Counted from the stretch's first letter, positions 17,983 to 27,332 are shown. The stretch is DNA of 64,000 bases from Halorubrum sp. CBA1229 (GCF_003721435.2 NZ_CP054585.1:3038001-3102000); one strand, 5' to 3'. The notes: a model not told the origin generated them from the letters alone. Program-made: numbers and translations.

Positions 17983-18873
17983 ATGGTCGGCCAGGTGTCT
18001 CCGCCGAAATGGGCGACAGACGTCTTCTCGGCGTACGATCAGGTGTTTTCGGAGCTGTTCTGGTTTCTCGTGGGGTTCGGGGTCATCTATCTCGTCGGCC
18101 AGACGTTTCTCGTCCCCGTTCTCACCCGCGTCATCAGAACGCGTAACCGGAACAACCCCACGATCGAGACGGCGGCGAAGACGTATCTCCGGGTGCTCCT
18201 GATCGGATTCGCGACCCTCACGGGCATCATCGCCGCCGGCTACGGACGGGTGCTCTCCGAGTCGGCGGTCATCATCGCGGCGCTCACGTTCGCGCTCGGG
18301 ATCGCCGGTCAGCAGGTGTTCGGGTCGCTCATCAGCGGGATGTTTCTGGTCGCCGACCCGGATTTCAACGTCGGCGACTGGATCGAGTGGTCGGGCGGGA
18401 GCGGCACGGTCGAAGCGGTCGACTTCCGCGTCACCCGGGTCCGGACGCCTGACAACGAGACCGTCTCGATCCCCAACACCGAACTCACGACCAACGCCAT
18501 CACCCGGCCCTACGGTCGGAACACGTATCGAATCACGGAACAGGTGTACGTCGCCTACGACGAGGACGCCGAGCGGGCCCTGCTGACGGTACAGCAGATC
18601 GCCGCGACTCTCGATCCGGTTCTCGGTGACCCGGCGCCGAACACCCGCCTCGTCGAACTCGGCGAGAACGCGATCACGATACAGGCGGAGTTCTGGATCG
18701 ACGATCCGAGAAATCGGAGTATGCCGACGATCCGCTCTGACTTCCGTCGGCTAGTGAAACGGCGCTTCGACGAGGAGGGGATCACGCTCGCACCCCCGTC
18801 TGCGCAGTTACTCTCGGGGGAAGTGACCGTGACGGAGCGTCCGACCGAGCCGGCCGCCTCGAGCAGCGAGTGA
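17983..18873 (+). CDS. MscS family mechanosensitive channel
   Basis: Small-conductance mechanosensitive channel, about 296 residues. Three hydrophobic helices lie at about 24-45, 68-87 and 94-115. The pore-lining helix VIIAALTFALGIAGQQVFGSLISGMF (given by its ends, VIIAALTF and GSLISGMF) is followed by the MscS beta domain (PDFNVGDWIEW, GTVEAVDFRVTRVRT, SIPNTELTTNAITR). It releases solutes on hypo-osmotic shock. The first ATG of the body is at 17983; a GTG at 17974 would add three residues. Confidence 0.93.
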   Translation: MVGQVSPPKWATDVFSAYDQVFSELFWFLVGFGVIYLVGQTFLVPVLTRVIRTRNRNNPTIETAAKTYLRVLLIGFATLTGIIAAGYGRVLSESAVIIAALTFALGIAGQQVFGSLISGMFLVADPDFNVGDWIEWSGGSGTVEAVDFRVTRVRTPDNETVSIPNTELTTNAITRPYGRNTYRITEQVYVAYDEDAERALLTVQQIAATLDPVLGDPAPNTRLVELGENAITIQAEFWIDDPRNRSMPTIRSDFRRLVKRRFDEEGITLAPPSAQLLSGEVTVTERPTEPAASSSE

Positions 18874-18964
18874 AAGCGAACGCGGCGGGTCCGGCGGACG
18901 GGCGCGCGCCCCTACGACGGAACGTATCGCGGGTCGGTTCGGACGCGAAAGCGACGACGCATAC

Positions 18965-19579
18965 TCACACTCCCAGCCGGAACCCGGTCATCAGGACGAT
19001 GATCCCGAGCATCGTCGCGGCCTCGAACAGGCCGACCACGAGGTTCTTCTTCTCGATCGCTTCGAGCCGCGAGGCGTCCGGGTCCGACGAGAGCGTCTCG
19101 TAGTAGGCGCTGAGCTGGAGCCGGTGCGGGACCGCGAGGCCGAACGCGAACAGCCCCCACCCGAGCGCGAGCGCGAGCCCCGACCACGTCCCGGCGAACC
19201 CGTACCCCAGCCCGAGGCCGGGCGTCAGCAGGACGGTCCCCGAGACGACGGTCGTGAGCGAGAAGCCGACGAGGAAGAAGACGGCCTTCGGAACGAGCGT
19301 CGTCGTCACCGCGGCCGACGCCTCCTCGCCGAGCCCTCCGAGCGTCGGGCCGATGATCGCCGGGAAGATCAGGGCGAAGCCGAACCACACCGCCCCGGCG
19401 ACGACGTGCGTATAAAAGAGGAGCTCCGTGCTCGAGAGGAGGAGGCTCGCGCCGAAAAAGGCCAGCGGGACGAGGAGGCTCCCCGCCGCGAACGCCGGAT
19501 TCGCGGCGTTCGCGAGGTGTTGTACGCGATCCACTACGGTACCGTCCGTCACGCGGCTATGCTCGTGACTCACAGCCAT
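18965..19579 (-). CDS. Multi-pass membrane protein
   Basis: A 204-residue integral membrane protein of unknown function. About five hydrophobic segments: about 28-48, 55-80, 98-118, 128-150 and 183-201. It has HVVAGAVWFGFALIFPAIIG, which recalls the His-containing helices of CopD/DUF2269-like membrane proteins, and a basic RLEAIEKKN loop before the last helix. No signal for a partner; flanking genes are convergent or divergent. Confidence 0.75.
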   Translation of the reverse strand: MAVSHEHSRVTDGTVVDRVQHLANAANPAFAAGSLLVPLAFFGASLLLSSTELLFYTHVVAGAVWFGFALIFPAIIGPTLGGLGEEASAAVTTTLVPKAVFFLVGFSLTTVVSGTVLLTPGLGLGYGFAGTWSGLALALGWGLFAFGLAVPHRLQLSAYYETLSSDPDASRLEAIEKKNLVVGLFEAATMLGIIVLMTGFRLGV

Positions 19580-19724
19580 GGACCGATGAACGGTAAGACG
19601 TTTGGTAATAGTAACGGTCGGGGCAGTCCTCTGACAGAAAGGCGGCTCTGAGACCGACCGGATCGGACGTGTCGTGCTTCGAGCAGGTCTCGCGACTCGC
19701 TGGTCGAGGGCCGGCTCGTTCGTA

Positions 19725-19804
19725 GTGGCCTCGCGTTCGCTCGGCCACTCGGCTCGCGGGCCTGCGGCCCGCTCGCGTACGAGACCTCGCTCCGCTCGGT
19801 CTCG
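19725..19804. repeat. Three consecutive GC-rich hairpins downstream of dehydroquinate synthase II
   Basis: Three inverted repeats in a row: gtggcc/ggccac (19725-19730 with 19743-19748), gcgggcc/ggcccgc with a 3-base loop (19756-19772), and cgagacc/ggtctcg (19780-19786 with 19798-19804). The last arm ends at the base before the stop codon of the minus-strand gene. This could be a 3' stabiliser or terminator, or a dispersed haloarchaeal palindromic element. Confidence 0.75.
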
Positions 19805-20977
19805 CTACTTCTCGATGATGCTCTCCTCCACCGCCTCGCCGAAGTGCCGCGCCACGTCCTCGTAGTAGACGAGCGCCTCGTCGCCCTCCTCGAGGTCCGT
19901 GACCGCCTTCTTGCCGTCCGCGGTCGCGACCTTGACGGTCTCGGCGTTCTGGATCAGGGTCTCGACGCGGTCGACGCCCTCTTCCGTCTCTATCTCGGCC
20001 TGAATCCGGAACATCGGCCGCTTCTCGATCTTCACGCGGCCGACGATCGCCTCGCGGGTGTGGCCCGCGGTGTCGACGACCTGCACCTCGTCGCCGCTGG
20101 ACAGTTCCGCGAGGTAGTTGGTGCCGCCCTCGGCGTTCCGGACGTACGCGTGGACGGCCCCGGCGTTCACGCGGAAGGGGCGCGACTCGACGTACGGCGA
20201 CTCCGCGGTCTCGGCGTGGACGAAGAACAGCCCCCGCGACATCGACCCCACGAGCATCCCCTCGTCGTCGTCCATCAGCGAGCCGGTATCGATGCAGACG
20301 CGGTCGGCCATCCCGGTGCGCTCGACCGCGGTGACCTCGGCGTGTCTGAGGTCCAGCGTCTCGCGGTCGGCCGCGTCGCGGGCGTCGACCGCGCCCCGGA
20401 TCTCGTCCGGCTCGTCGGAGTCGAGGAGCACGCCGTCGGCGCCGATCTCCAGCGTCTCGAAGGCGGTCCGCGCCTCGGCGGCGGTCGTCGCGCCGGCGAC
20501 GAGGTGCGTCTCCTCGCCGACCCGCGCGATCAGGTTCTCCAGCGGGATGATCGACCAGTCCTCGCCGACGACGATCGTGTACTCGGCGTCGTTCGCCGCC
20601 TCCTCGGCGAACCGCTCGTAGTCGGTCCCGAGCACGCGGACGTACACGCCCTGCGCGCGGTCGTCTCGCCGGCGGACCGTCGTGAGGTCCGCGGAGCCGG
20701 AGAAGTCGTCGGGGAGGTCGATCGTCCCGTCGCCCTCGCCGCCCTTGCCGACGAAGTAGGCGTCGGCTTCGGCGTCGCTCTCGGCGTCGTCGATGACGTC
20801 TGCCTCGGAGCGGAACGCCGCGACCGAGACGTCGCCGAGCTCGCGGACGCGCCCCACGTCGGCCTCGTCGACGAGCACCCAGTCCGCGCCGGCCTCGATG
20901 GCGGTCGTGATCCGTCGCTTGCGCGCCTCCCAGTCGCCGACGCTCCCGTCGGCCTTCACCCAGACCGTGCGTGTCAT
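19805..20977 (-). CDS. 3-dehydroquinate synthase II (AroB')
   Basis: Archaeal enzyme that converts 2-amino-3,7-dideoxy-D-threo-hept-6-ulosonate (ADTH) to 3-dehydroquinate with NAD, about 390 residues. Family features: the start MTRTVWVKADGSVGDWEARK, WSIIPLENLIA at about residue 145, and the C-terminal GSMSRGLFFVHAET, RPFRVNAGAVHAYV, and GRVKIEKRPM. I start at ATG 20977; the longer frame to 21124 has a proline/alanine-rich extension typical of translated spacer. Its pathway partner, ADTH synthase, lies 1.8 kb away on the same strand. Confidence 0.95.
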   Translation of the reverse strand: MTRTVWVKADGSVGDWEARKRRITTAIEAGADWVLVDEADVGRVRELGDVSVAAFRSEADVIDDAESDAEADAYFVGKGGEGDGTIDLPDDFSGSADLTTVRRRDDRAQGVYVRVLGTDYERFAEEAANDAEYTIVVGEDWSIIPLENLIARVGEETHLVAGATTAAEARTAFETLEIGADGVLLDSDEPDEIRGAVDARDAADRETLDLRHAEVTAVERTGMADRVCIDTGSLMDDDEGMLVGSMSRGLFFVHAETAESPYVESRPFRVNAGAVHAYVRNAEGGTNYLAELSSGDEVQVVDTAGHTREAIVGRVKIEKRPMFRIQAEIETEEGVDRVETLIQNAETVKVATADGKKAVTDLEEGDEALVYYEDVARHFGEAVEESIIEK

Positions 20978-21162
20978 TACCGGAACCTCACGGCGGGCGG
21001 GCTTGAAAACTGCGGAAGGGTCGCGCGTTGCGAGCGGCGGCGCCGGGGGAGCGTCCGCCGATGGCGGCGGTGCGACGGGACCGGCCGCCGTTGGCGACGC
21101 AACGACCCGGAGACGACAAAGCACTTATCACTAAGCTCGTATCGTAGGACGTACATCTCCGA

Positions 21163-22710
21163 ATGACGACACCACGCCGGCGGCCCTCGAACGCGGGGTC
21201 CCGATACGCCGCTGCGCGCGAGGCCCTCCGGGAGCGCGCCGCGCCGCACCTCGGGATCGATCCGCGAGCGCTGGGCGCGTTCCGGATCGGGCTGGCCCTC
21301 CTGCTGCTCGGTGACCTGCTCGTCTACCGGCTCCCGGTGGTGGGCGCGTTCTACACCGACGACGGCGTCCTGCCGCGCTCGACGCTCGCCGAGCTGTACC
21401 CGTTCTTGGAGACCGTCTCGATCCACGCGGTGTCCGGCTCGGCGTGGGTCCAAACGGGGCTCCTCGCGCTCGGCGCGTGCGCCGCCGCCTGCCTGCTCGT
21501 CGGCTACCGAACGCGAGCGTCGACGGGCCTCTCCCTCGTCCTGCTCGCGTCGCTTTACGCTCGCAACCCGTTCGTGATCAACGGCGGGAACACGATTCTG
21601 CTGATGCTCCTCTTTTTAAGCCTCTTTCTTCCGCTCGACGCCCGCTGGTCGCTCGGTGCCGGCCGGTCGAGCGACCCCGGTTACCGCGACGACGCCGATG
21701 GAGGCGCGACTGACGGGGGCGAGAGCGGCGTCGGTCGGCGGGTCTGTTCGCTCGGAACCGCCGTCACCCTCCTGACGCTCGTCTCGATCTACGCGGCCAA
21801 CGTGGTCTCCAAGGTCCGGAGCGACGCGTGGATGTCGGGCGTCGCGGTCCCGCGGATCTTCCAGATAGAGGAGTTCGTCGTGCTGTTCGGCCCGTTCGTC
21901 TCGGACCACACCGCGGTCCTCGCGGCCATAAACTGGCTCTGGATCGCGCTCCTCTCGGCGTCCGTGCTGCTGGTCGCCGCCACCGGGTGGCTGCGAGCCG
22001 GCGTGGCCCTCGCGTTCGTCTCCGCGCACCTCAGCATGGCCGCGACGATGCGGCTCGGCGTGTTCCCGTTCGTCATGATCTCGGTCCTGCTCCTCTTCCT
22101 CCCGCCGAGGGTCTGGGACGCCGTCGAGGCGCTCGCGTCGAGCCTCCCCGGGTCGTCTCGGCTCCCAGATCGGGCGTACCGAAGCGACGGCGGAAGCCCG
22201 ACCGAGGCGGCGTCTCCGGTCACGTCGCGGGCGCGTCGCGGGATCCGCGTCGCGGCCGCCGTCCTGCTCGTTGGCGTCTTCGTCGCGCTCGTGGTCTGGC
22301 AGGCCGCGGGGGTCGGGCTCGTCGACATGCCGGCGTCGGAGTCGGCCGGCGAACTCTCGGAGGTGAGCTGGTCGTTCTTCGCGCCGAACCCGCCGGACAC
22401 CTCCAGCTGGTACGTCGTCCGAGCGACGCTCGACTCCGGCGAGACCGTCGACGCGCTCGACGGGGGTCCGGTCGCGTTCGACCGGCCGCCGGACGCGGCG
22501 GACACGTACCCGACGACCCTCTGGCACCAGTTCGGGCACAGAGTGCGGTACGCCGGCGAGACGCAGTACCGCCCGGTTGCGGCGTACGTCTGTGAACGGG
22601 CGGACCCCGACGTGGAGTCCGTGACCGTCTTCCACGTCGAGCAGGAGGTCGGTCCGAACGGACCGGTGGGAGAGCCGGAGCCCCAAGAGCGGATCAGCGC
22701 CGCCTGCTGA
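21163..22710 (+). CDS. HTTM-domain membrane protein (gamma-carboxylase-like)
   Basis: A 515-residue membrane protein with an HTTM (horizontally transferred transmembrane) domain, the fold shared with vitamin K-dependent gamma-carboxylase. The conserved start LGAFRIGLALLLLGDLLVYR and FYTDDGVLPRSTLAELYPF lie at about 35-90. Helices follow to about residue 400. The last ~120 residues are a soluble domain (EVSWSFFAPNPPDTSSWYVV). Haloarchaea carry several such proteins of unknown role. It stands opposite to and between two aromatic-biosynthesis genes and is probably unrelated to them. Confidence 0.85.
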   Translation: MTTPRRRPSNAGSRYAAAREALRERAAPHLGIDPRALGAFRIGLALLLLGDLLVYRLPVVGAFYTDDGVLPRSTLAELYPFLETVSIHAVSGSAWVQTGLLALGACAAACLLVGYRTRASTGLSLVLLASLYARNPFVINGGNTILLMLLFLSLFLPLDARWSLGAGRSSDPGYRDDADGGATDGGESGVGRRVCSLGTAVTLLTLVSIYAANVVSKVRSDAWMSGVAVPRIFQIEEFVVLFGPFVSDHTAVLAAINWLWIALLSASVLLVAATGWLRAGVALAFVSAHLSMAATMRLGVFPFVMISVLLLFLPPRVWDAVEALASSLPGSSRLPDRAYRSDGGSPTEAASPVTSRARRGIRVAAAVLLVGVFVALVVWQAAGVGLVDMPASESAGELSEVSWSFFAPNPPDTSSWYVVRATLDSGETVDALDGGPVAFDRPPDAADTYPTTLWHQFGHRVRYAGETQYRPVAAYVCERADPDVESVTVFHVEQEVGPNGPVGEPEPQERISAAC

Positions 22711-22758
22711 CGCCTCGAGCGTTGTTACGCCTCGGGCGTCGCCACGCCGCGAGAGTCG

Positions 22759-23550
22759 CTACGCCTCGATGAACCCGCCCGCGCGGAGCGCCTCGTCGAC
22801 GTCGGCGTCGTCGTGGACGATCGCCGAGACGGCGCGGGCGATCCCCTCGGGGTCCTCGTGCTGGAAGATCGACCGGCCCATCGACACGCCGGCCGCGTCG
22901 CCGTCCATCGCGCCGCGGACCATCTCCACCGTCTCGCGGTCGGTGCCCTTCGAGCCGCCGGCGATGACGACCGGGAGCCGCGTCGACTCCGTGACGCGGG
23001 CGAACGAGTCGCCGTCGCCGGAGTAGCCGGTCTTCACCACGTCGGCGCCGAGCTCCTCGGCGAGCCGGACGGCGTGCCCGAGCGACTCGGGGTCGGTCTC
23101 GTCGACGCCCTCGCCGCGCGCGTACGCCATCGCGAGCACCGGCAGGCCGAGGCGCTCGGCGTCGGCGGTCAGCTCCGCCAGCTCCTCGATCTGGTCCGGC
23201 TCGTGCTCCGAGCCGACGTTGATGTGGAACGAGACCGCGTCGGCGCCCGCGCGAACCGCATCGTCGACGGTTCCGGTGACGCGCTTGTCGCTCTCGTCCG
23301 GGCCGATCGTCGTCGACCCGTTGAGGTGGACGATGTAGCCCGCGTCGTTCTTGTTCGGATGGACGCGGGGGGCGACGCCGCGCTGCGTGAGGACCGCGTC
23401 CGCGCCGCCGCGCGTGACGCCGTCGATCGTCGACTCGATGTCGACGAGCCCGTCGACGGCGCCCATCGTGATCCCGTGGTCCATCGGGACGATGAGGTAC
23501 CGGTCGTTCGTGGAGATGCGATCGAGTCGTGCCGAGTGTCCTGCTGTCAT
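22759..23550 (-). CDS. 2-amino-3,7-dideoxy-D-threo-hept-6-ulosonate synthase (ADTH synthase, AroA')
   Basis: Class I (Schiff-base) aldolase of the DhnA/FbaB family, about 263 residues. It starts ARLDRIS and has MDHGITMGAVDGLVD at about 24-38. The catalytic-lysine region is DVVKTGYSGDGDSF at about 165-178, and the phosphate-binding end is PVVIAGGSKGTDRETV at about 188-203. The family includes fructose-bisphosphate aldolases, but the setting beside dehydroquinate synthase II and trp genes favours ADTH synthase, the first step of the archaeal shikimate route. I start at ATG 23550; the 11-residue longer start at 23583 is less likely. Confidence 0.88.
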   Translation of the reverse strand: MTAGHSARLDRISTNDRYLIVPMDHGITMGAVDGLVDIESTIDGVTRGGADAVLTQRGVAPRVHPNKNDAGYIVHLNGSTTIGPDESDKRVTGTVDDAVRAGADAVSFHINVGSEHEPDQIEELAELTADAERLGLPVLAMAYARGEGVDETDPESLGHAVRLAEELGADVVKTGYSGDGDSFARVTESTRLPVVIAGGSKGTDRETVEMVRGAMDGDAAGVSMGRSIFQHEDPEGIARAVSAIVHDDADVDEALRAGGFIEA

Positions 23551-23632
23551 GGTGGGTTCGGTCGTTGTGTGAGAGTGTGGCAATCGCAGGTAAGTGGGTT
23601 TCGTTCGGGGACGTATTGGCTCGAAACGGCGG

Positions 23633-24517
23633 TCACCGCGACTCGGCCGCGCCGACGCGGGCGGCGTAGCCCCGTTCGGCGCCCGCCTTCAGCTCCCGCG
23701 AGAGCGCCTCCAGGCGGTCGGCGACCTCGTCGGTCGGGCGGTCGTTCTCGACGCCGTCGGCGACGATGTCGACCAGCGCCGAGCCGACGATGACCCCGTC
23801 GGCGCCGCCGGCGACGATGCGCTCGGCGTGCTCGCCGGCCGAGATACCGAACCCGACGGCCTTCGGCACGTCGTACTCGGCGAGTCGGTCTAAGCTCTCG
23901 GTGGTCTGGTCGGAGACGTCGTCGCGCGCGCCGGTCGTCCCGAGCCGCGCCTGCACGTAGACGTACCCCGACACCCGGCTCATGATCCGGTCGAGCCGGT
24001 CGCCGACCGTGGTCGGCGCGACGATGAAGACCAGATCGAGGCCGAACTCGTCGCACGCCTCCCGCAGCGGGTCGGCCTCCTCGGCCGGGAGGTCGGGGAC
24101 GACGAGCCCCTCGATGCCGGCCGCGGCGGCGCGCTCGACGAAGGGACGGGGACCGGCCTCTTTTCCATACTGATAAATCAAGTTGTAGTACGTCATGCAG
24201 ACGAGCGGCGCCTCGACCTCCAGCTCTTCGGCGAACGCGAAGAACTGGTCCGGCGTCATCCCGGCATCGAGCGAGCGCACGAGGGCCCCCTGAATCGTCG
24301 GCCCCTCGGCGATCGGCTCCGAGAACGGGAGCCCGAGCTCGATCACGTCGGCGCCGCCGCGGTCGAGCGCGCGGACGTACTCCAGCGACGACTCGTAGTC
24401 CGGGTCGCCGACGGCGAGGTACGGGACGTACGCGGGGCCGTCGGCGAACGCCTCGGCTATCGCGGCCGAGTTACCCGCCTCCGGCTTCGCCGCCGACTCC
24501 GGAGTCCGCTCCGCCAT
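23633..24517 (-). CDS. trpA: Tryptophan synthase alpha chain
   Basis: Cleaves indole-3-glycerol phosphate to indole, which passes to TrpB; 294 residues. Signature [18 protein letters not shown] (about 54-71) contains the catalytic Glu, and Asp lies in [12 protein letters not shown] (about 137-148). The phosphate-binding loop is at [14 protein letters not shown] and VIVGSALVD (about 215-250). Its ATG immediately follows the trpB stop, so it is the third gene of a trpC-trpB-trpA operon. Confidence 0.97.
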   Translation of the reverse strand: MAERTPESAAKPEAGNSAAIAEAFADGPAYVPYLAVGDPDYESSLEYVRALDRGGADVIELGLPFSEPIAEGPTIQGALVRSLDAGMTPDQFFAFAEELEVEAPLVCMTYYNLIYQYGKEAGPRPFVERAAAAGIEGLVVPDLPAEEADPLREACDEFGLDLVFIVAPTTVGDRLDRIMSRVSGYVYVQARLGTTGARDDVSDQTTESLDRLAEYDVPKAVGFGISAGEHAERIVAGGADGVIVGSALVDIVADGVENDRPTDEVADRLEALSRELKAGAERGYAARVGAAESR

Positions 24518-25843
24518 TTAAATACCCCCCGTGAACATCGACATGTCGGGCGCCTCGTCGATGTCGCGCTTGTCGGTCTCCTCGATGGCGGCGTCGAGGT
24601 CCTTGTCGCCGCGTCCGGAGACGTTCACGACGACACGCTCGCCGAGCTCCTCGTGATGCTCCTCGAGGAAGCCGAACGCGTGCGCCGTCTCCAGCGCGGG
24701 GATGATCCCCTCCGTGTGCGAGAGCCGGTGGAACCCCTCCAGCGCGGCGTCGTCGTCGACGGCGACGGGGTTCACGCGCCCCTCGTCGACGAGGTACGCG
24801 AGCTCCGGGCCGACGCCGGCGTAGTCGAGCCCGGAGGAGATGGAGTGGCTCTCCATGATCTGGCCGTCGGAGTCCTGCAGGAGCTTCGTGCGCGCCCCGT
24901 GGAGCACGCCCTCCTCGCCGGTGTACAGCGACGCGGAGTTGGGGGCGACGCCGGCCTCCTCGTCGACCTCCAGCGTCGACCCGCCGGCCTCGACCGCGTG
25001 GAGCGCGACTTCCTCGTCGTCGACGAACGCCGCGAACGACCCCATCGTGTTCGAGCCGCCCCCCGCGCAGGCGACCACGTCGGTCGGGAGCGCGCCCGTC
25101 TTCTCGATCGTCTGCTCGCGCGCCTCCTCGGAGATGACCGCCTGGAAGTCGCGGACCATCACCGGGAACGGGTGCGGGCCGACGATCGACCCGATGACGT
25201 AGTGGGTGTTCTCGACGGTGGTCGCCCAGTCGCGCATCGTCTCCGAGATGGCCTCCTTCAGGGTGCCCCGCCCCGCGGTCACCGGATTCACCTCGGCGCC
25301 GTTGAGCTTCATCCGGAAGACGTTCGGACGCTGGCGGTTGATGTCGCGCTCGCCCATGTAGATCTCGCAGGGCATGTCGAGGTGGGCGGCCGCCATCGCG
25401 GTCGCGGTGCCGTGCTGTCCGGCGCCGGTCTCGGCGATGATCCGCTCTTTGCCCATGTACTTCGCGAGCAGGACCTGTCCGAGCGCGTTGTTCAGCTTGT
25501 GCGCGCCGCCGTGGAGCAGGTCCTCACGCTTGAGGAAGACGTCCCGGTCGTAGCGCTCCGAGAGCCGGTCGGCCCGCTGGAGCGGGATGGGGCGGCCGCC
25601 GAAGTCGGCGAGCCGCTCGCGGAACTCGTCCATGAAGCCGTCCTCGTTCTCGAGGACGTACCGCTCGTAGGCGTCGGTCAGCTCCTCGATCGCCGGCATC
25701 AACGCCTCGGGGACGTACTGGCCGCCGTAGCGGCCGAACTTCCCGTCCTCGCGGCCGCGCTCGCGGCCGGGGCGTCGCGACAGCTCCGCCCGCGTTGCTC
25801 CCGCGCCGGTCGTCTCGCTCGTGGTGGATCCGGTTTCGCTCAT
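24518..25843 (-). CDS. trpB: Tryptophan synthase beta chain
   Basis: Condenses indole with serine to give tryptophan; 441 residues. [20 protein letters not shown] at about 37-56 is the TrpB1 start. [15 protein letters not shown] at about 109-123 holds the PLP lysine, and AGQHGTATA the catalytic Glu region (ETGAGQHG). [11 protein letters not shown] at about 257-267 binds the PLP phosphate. The N-terminal ~35 residues are a polar Arg/Gly-rich extension. It overlaps trpC by four bases (ATGA). Confidence 0.97.
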   Translation of the reverse strand: MSETGSTTSETTGAGATRAELSRRPGRERGREDGKFGRYGGQYVPEALMPAIEELTDAYERYVLENEDGFMDEFRERLADFGGRPIPLQRADRLSERYDRDVFLKREDLLHGGAHKLNNALGQVLLAKYMGKERIIAETGAGQHGTATAMAAAHLDMPCEIYMGERDINRQRPNVFRMKLNGAEVNPVTAGRGTLKEAISETMRDWATTVENTHYVIGSIVGPHPFPVMVRDFQAVISEEAREQTIEKTGALPTDVVACAGGGSNTMGSFAAFVDDEEVALHAVEAGGSTLEVDEEAGVAPNSASLYTGEEGVLHGARTKLLQDSDGQIMESHSISSGLDYAGVGPELAYLVDEGRVNPVAVDDDAALEGFHRLSHTEGIIPALETAHAFGFLEEHHEELGERVVVNVSGRGDKDLDAAIEETDKRDIDEAPDMSMFTGGI

Positions 25844-26673
25844 GTGGGTGTCTCCGTGGTGTCTCGGTGGTCCTCGTCGCCCGCGACCGCGTCGTCCTCG
25901 TCGACGTCCGCCTCCGCCCGCGTCAGCGCCCGCGTGTTCGCCTCGACGTCGCCGTCCATGATCGCGCTACCGACGAGCAGCGCGTCGGCGCCGGCCGCCC
26001 GCATCCGGCGGACGTCGCCCGGCGAGCCGATCCCGCTCTCGGCGATCAGGGTCACCTCGTCGGGGACGTGGGGCGCCACGGACTCGAATGTTCCGAGGTC
26101 GACGACCAACTCTGCCAGGTCGCGGTTGTTCACGCCGATCGTCGTCGCCCCGGCGTCGAGCGCGGCGTCCAGCTCCTCGCGGTCGTGGACCTCGACGAGG
26201 ACCTGGAACCCGCGCTCGCGGGCGGCGGAAAGCAAGTCCGGGAGGTCGTCCCCGACGAACCGCGCGATCAGCAGGACGACGTCGCTCTCGACGGCGTCGA
26301 GCTGCGACTCGGCGACGACGAAGTCCTTGCGGAGGACCGGCACGTCGACGGCCGCCCTGACGCGATCCAGCACCTCGACGCTCCCGCCGAAGTGCTCCGG
26401 CTCGGTGAGCACCGAGAGCGCCGCGGCGCCGCCGGCGACCATCCCCTCGGCGAGCGCGACGGGGTCGTCCTCGCGGGTCCCGTCCGTGGTCGGGCTCGTC
26501 GGCTTGACCTCGGCGACGACGGGCACGCGCCCGTCGGCCTCGGCCCGGTCGAACGCGGCGCGCAGGTCGCGCGGGTCGACGTCGACGCGGTCGGTGCTGC
26601 CCTCGGCCGCCCGGTCGCGGGCCGCCGACAGTATCGACCTGACCGCGGGGGCCAGCTCGGTTGCATCCTCCAT
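25840..26673 (-). CDS. trpC: Indole-3-glycerol phosphate synthase
   Basis: Ring closure and decarboxylation of the anthranilate-derived CdRP; 277 residues. [12 protein letters not shown] (about 50-61) carries the first catalytic Lys (E-V-K), PVLRKDFVV (about 93-101 region) the second, then [27 protein letters not shown] and [13 protein letters not shown]. It is the first gene of trpCBA. The C-terminal ~20 residues are acidic and lie beyond the barrel. A TATA-like element and a TGTACA sequence lie upstream. Confidence 0.96.
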   Translation of the reverse strand: MEDATELAPAVRSILSAARDRAAEGSTDRVDVDPRDLRAAFDRAEADGRVPVVAEVKPTSPTTDGTREDDPVALAEGMVAGGAAALSVLTEPEHFGGSVEVLDRVRAAVDVPVLRKDFVVAESQLDAVESDVVLLIARFVGDDLPDLLSAARERGFQVLVEVHDREELDAALDAGATTIGVNNRDLAELVVDLGTFESVAPHVPDEVTLIAESGIGSPGDVRRMRAAGADALLVGSAIMDGDVEANTRALTRAEADVDEDDAVAGDEDHRDTTETPT

Positions 26674-26676
26674 TAC

Positions 26677-26708
26677 TGTACACTAATGCACGTATCTGTT
26701 CATAAGGC
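26677..26708 (-). promoter_or_regulatory. trpCBA promoter region with a TGTACA box
   Basis: The minus-strand TATA-like element aagcctta/catg region (26701-26708) is about 30 bases before the trpC ATG. TGTACA at 26677-26682 lies within the first ten bases before the start codon. TGTACA is the known binding box of the Methanothermobacter TrpY repressor; whether it matters here is unknown. Confidence 0.4.
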
Positions 26709-26780
26709 TTGCGGGCGCGAGCACGTTCGGGGACGCGGCGGGAGGCCGTCGGGCCACGGACGGCCGGCTCCGTCCCCTCG

Positions 26781-26790
26781 TTTTAATTAT
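26781..26790 (+). promoter_or_regulatory. TATA-like element of the alkyltransferase-like gene
   Basis: ttttaattat, about 26 bases before the ATG at 26812. The spacing favours 26812 over the ATG at 26803. Confidence 0.55.
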
Positions 26791-26811
26791 TCGGCCCGTC
26801 GTATGACGGGT

Positions 26812-27276
26812 ATGAATACGACGGGAACGTCGGGCGTCTTCGCCCGCGAGTTCGAGGTCCTCGACCGCGCGGTGGAGGTCGGCTTCGCCGGCGGGCGGGT
26901 CATCTCGGTGTCGTTCCCGGCCGACGTGCCGGCGGACGCGGCGGCGGACCACGAGCTGCTCGACCGGATCGGCGCGTACCTCCGCGGGGAGCGCGACGAA
27001 TTCGCCGAGGTCCCCGTGGGACTGACGGTGCCGACCGACAGACGGGACGTCCTCGAAGCGCTCCGGACGGTCCCCTACGGCGAGGAGGTGTCCGTGAGCC
27101 GCCTCACGCGGCTCGCCGCGCTCGACGCGGACGACCCCGAGGACCTCGAACTGGTGACGAGCGCGCTCGACGAGAACCCGATCCCGATCCTCTTCCCGGA
27201 CCACCGGGTGCAGGGCGGTCCGTACGCAGCGCCGGGAGACGTGCGGAACGCGCTGCGGCGCGTCGAGGGACTGTAG
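26812..27276 (+). CDS. Alkyltransferase-like protein (MGMT/Ogt fold) lacking the catalytic Cys
   Basis: About 154 residues with the fold of O6-alkylguanine-DNA alkyltransferases. An N-terminal RNase H-like part (about 1-75) precedes the DNA-binding part. VPYGEEVSVSRLTRLAA (about 88-104) matches the helix-turn-helix region, and the active-site loop is PIPILFPDHRVQGG. In active enzymes this loop reads P-C-H-R-V; here the cysteine is Asp130 (codon gac). So it cannot transfer alkyl groups to itself. Alkyltransferase-like (ATL) proteins with other residues there bind alkylated DNA and hand it to nucleotide excision repair; that role is inference. Confidence 0.85.
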   Translation: MNTTGTSGVFAREFEVLDRAVEVGFAGGRVISVSFPADVPADAAADHELLDRIGAYLRGERDEFAEVPVGLTVPTDRRDVLEALRTVPYGEEVSVSRLTRLAALDADDPEDLELVTSALDENPIPILFPDHRVQGGPYAAPGDVRNALRRVEGL

Positions 27277-27332
27277 CTGGGCTGTTCGGACCGCTCGGCG
27301 CTCAGAGCGACTCCCGCTGCGACGCCCTCGAC

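Noticed and set aside
20978-21124. 49-residue N-terminal extension of dehydroquinate synthase II
   Set aside because: The segment is Pro/Ala-rich, absent from the family start MTRTVWVKADG, and overlaps the upstream region of the divergent gene.
26812-27276. Active O6-methylguanine-DNA methyltransferase
   Set aside because: The acceptor Cys in the P-C-H-R-V motif is Asp, so the transfer reaction is not possible.
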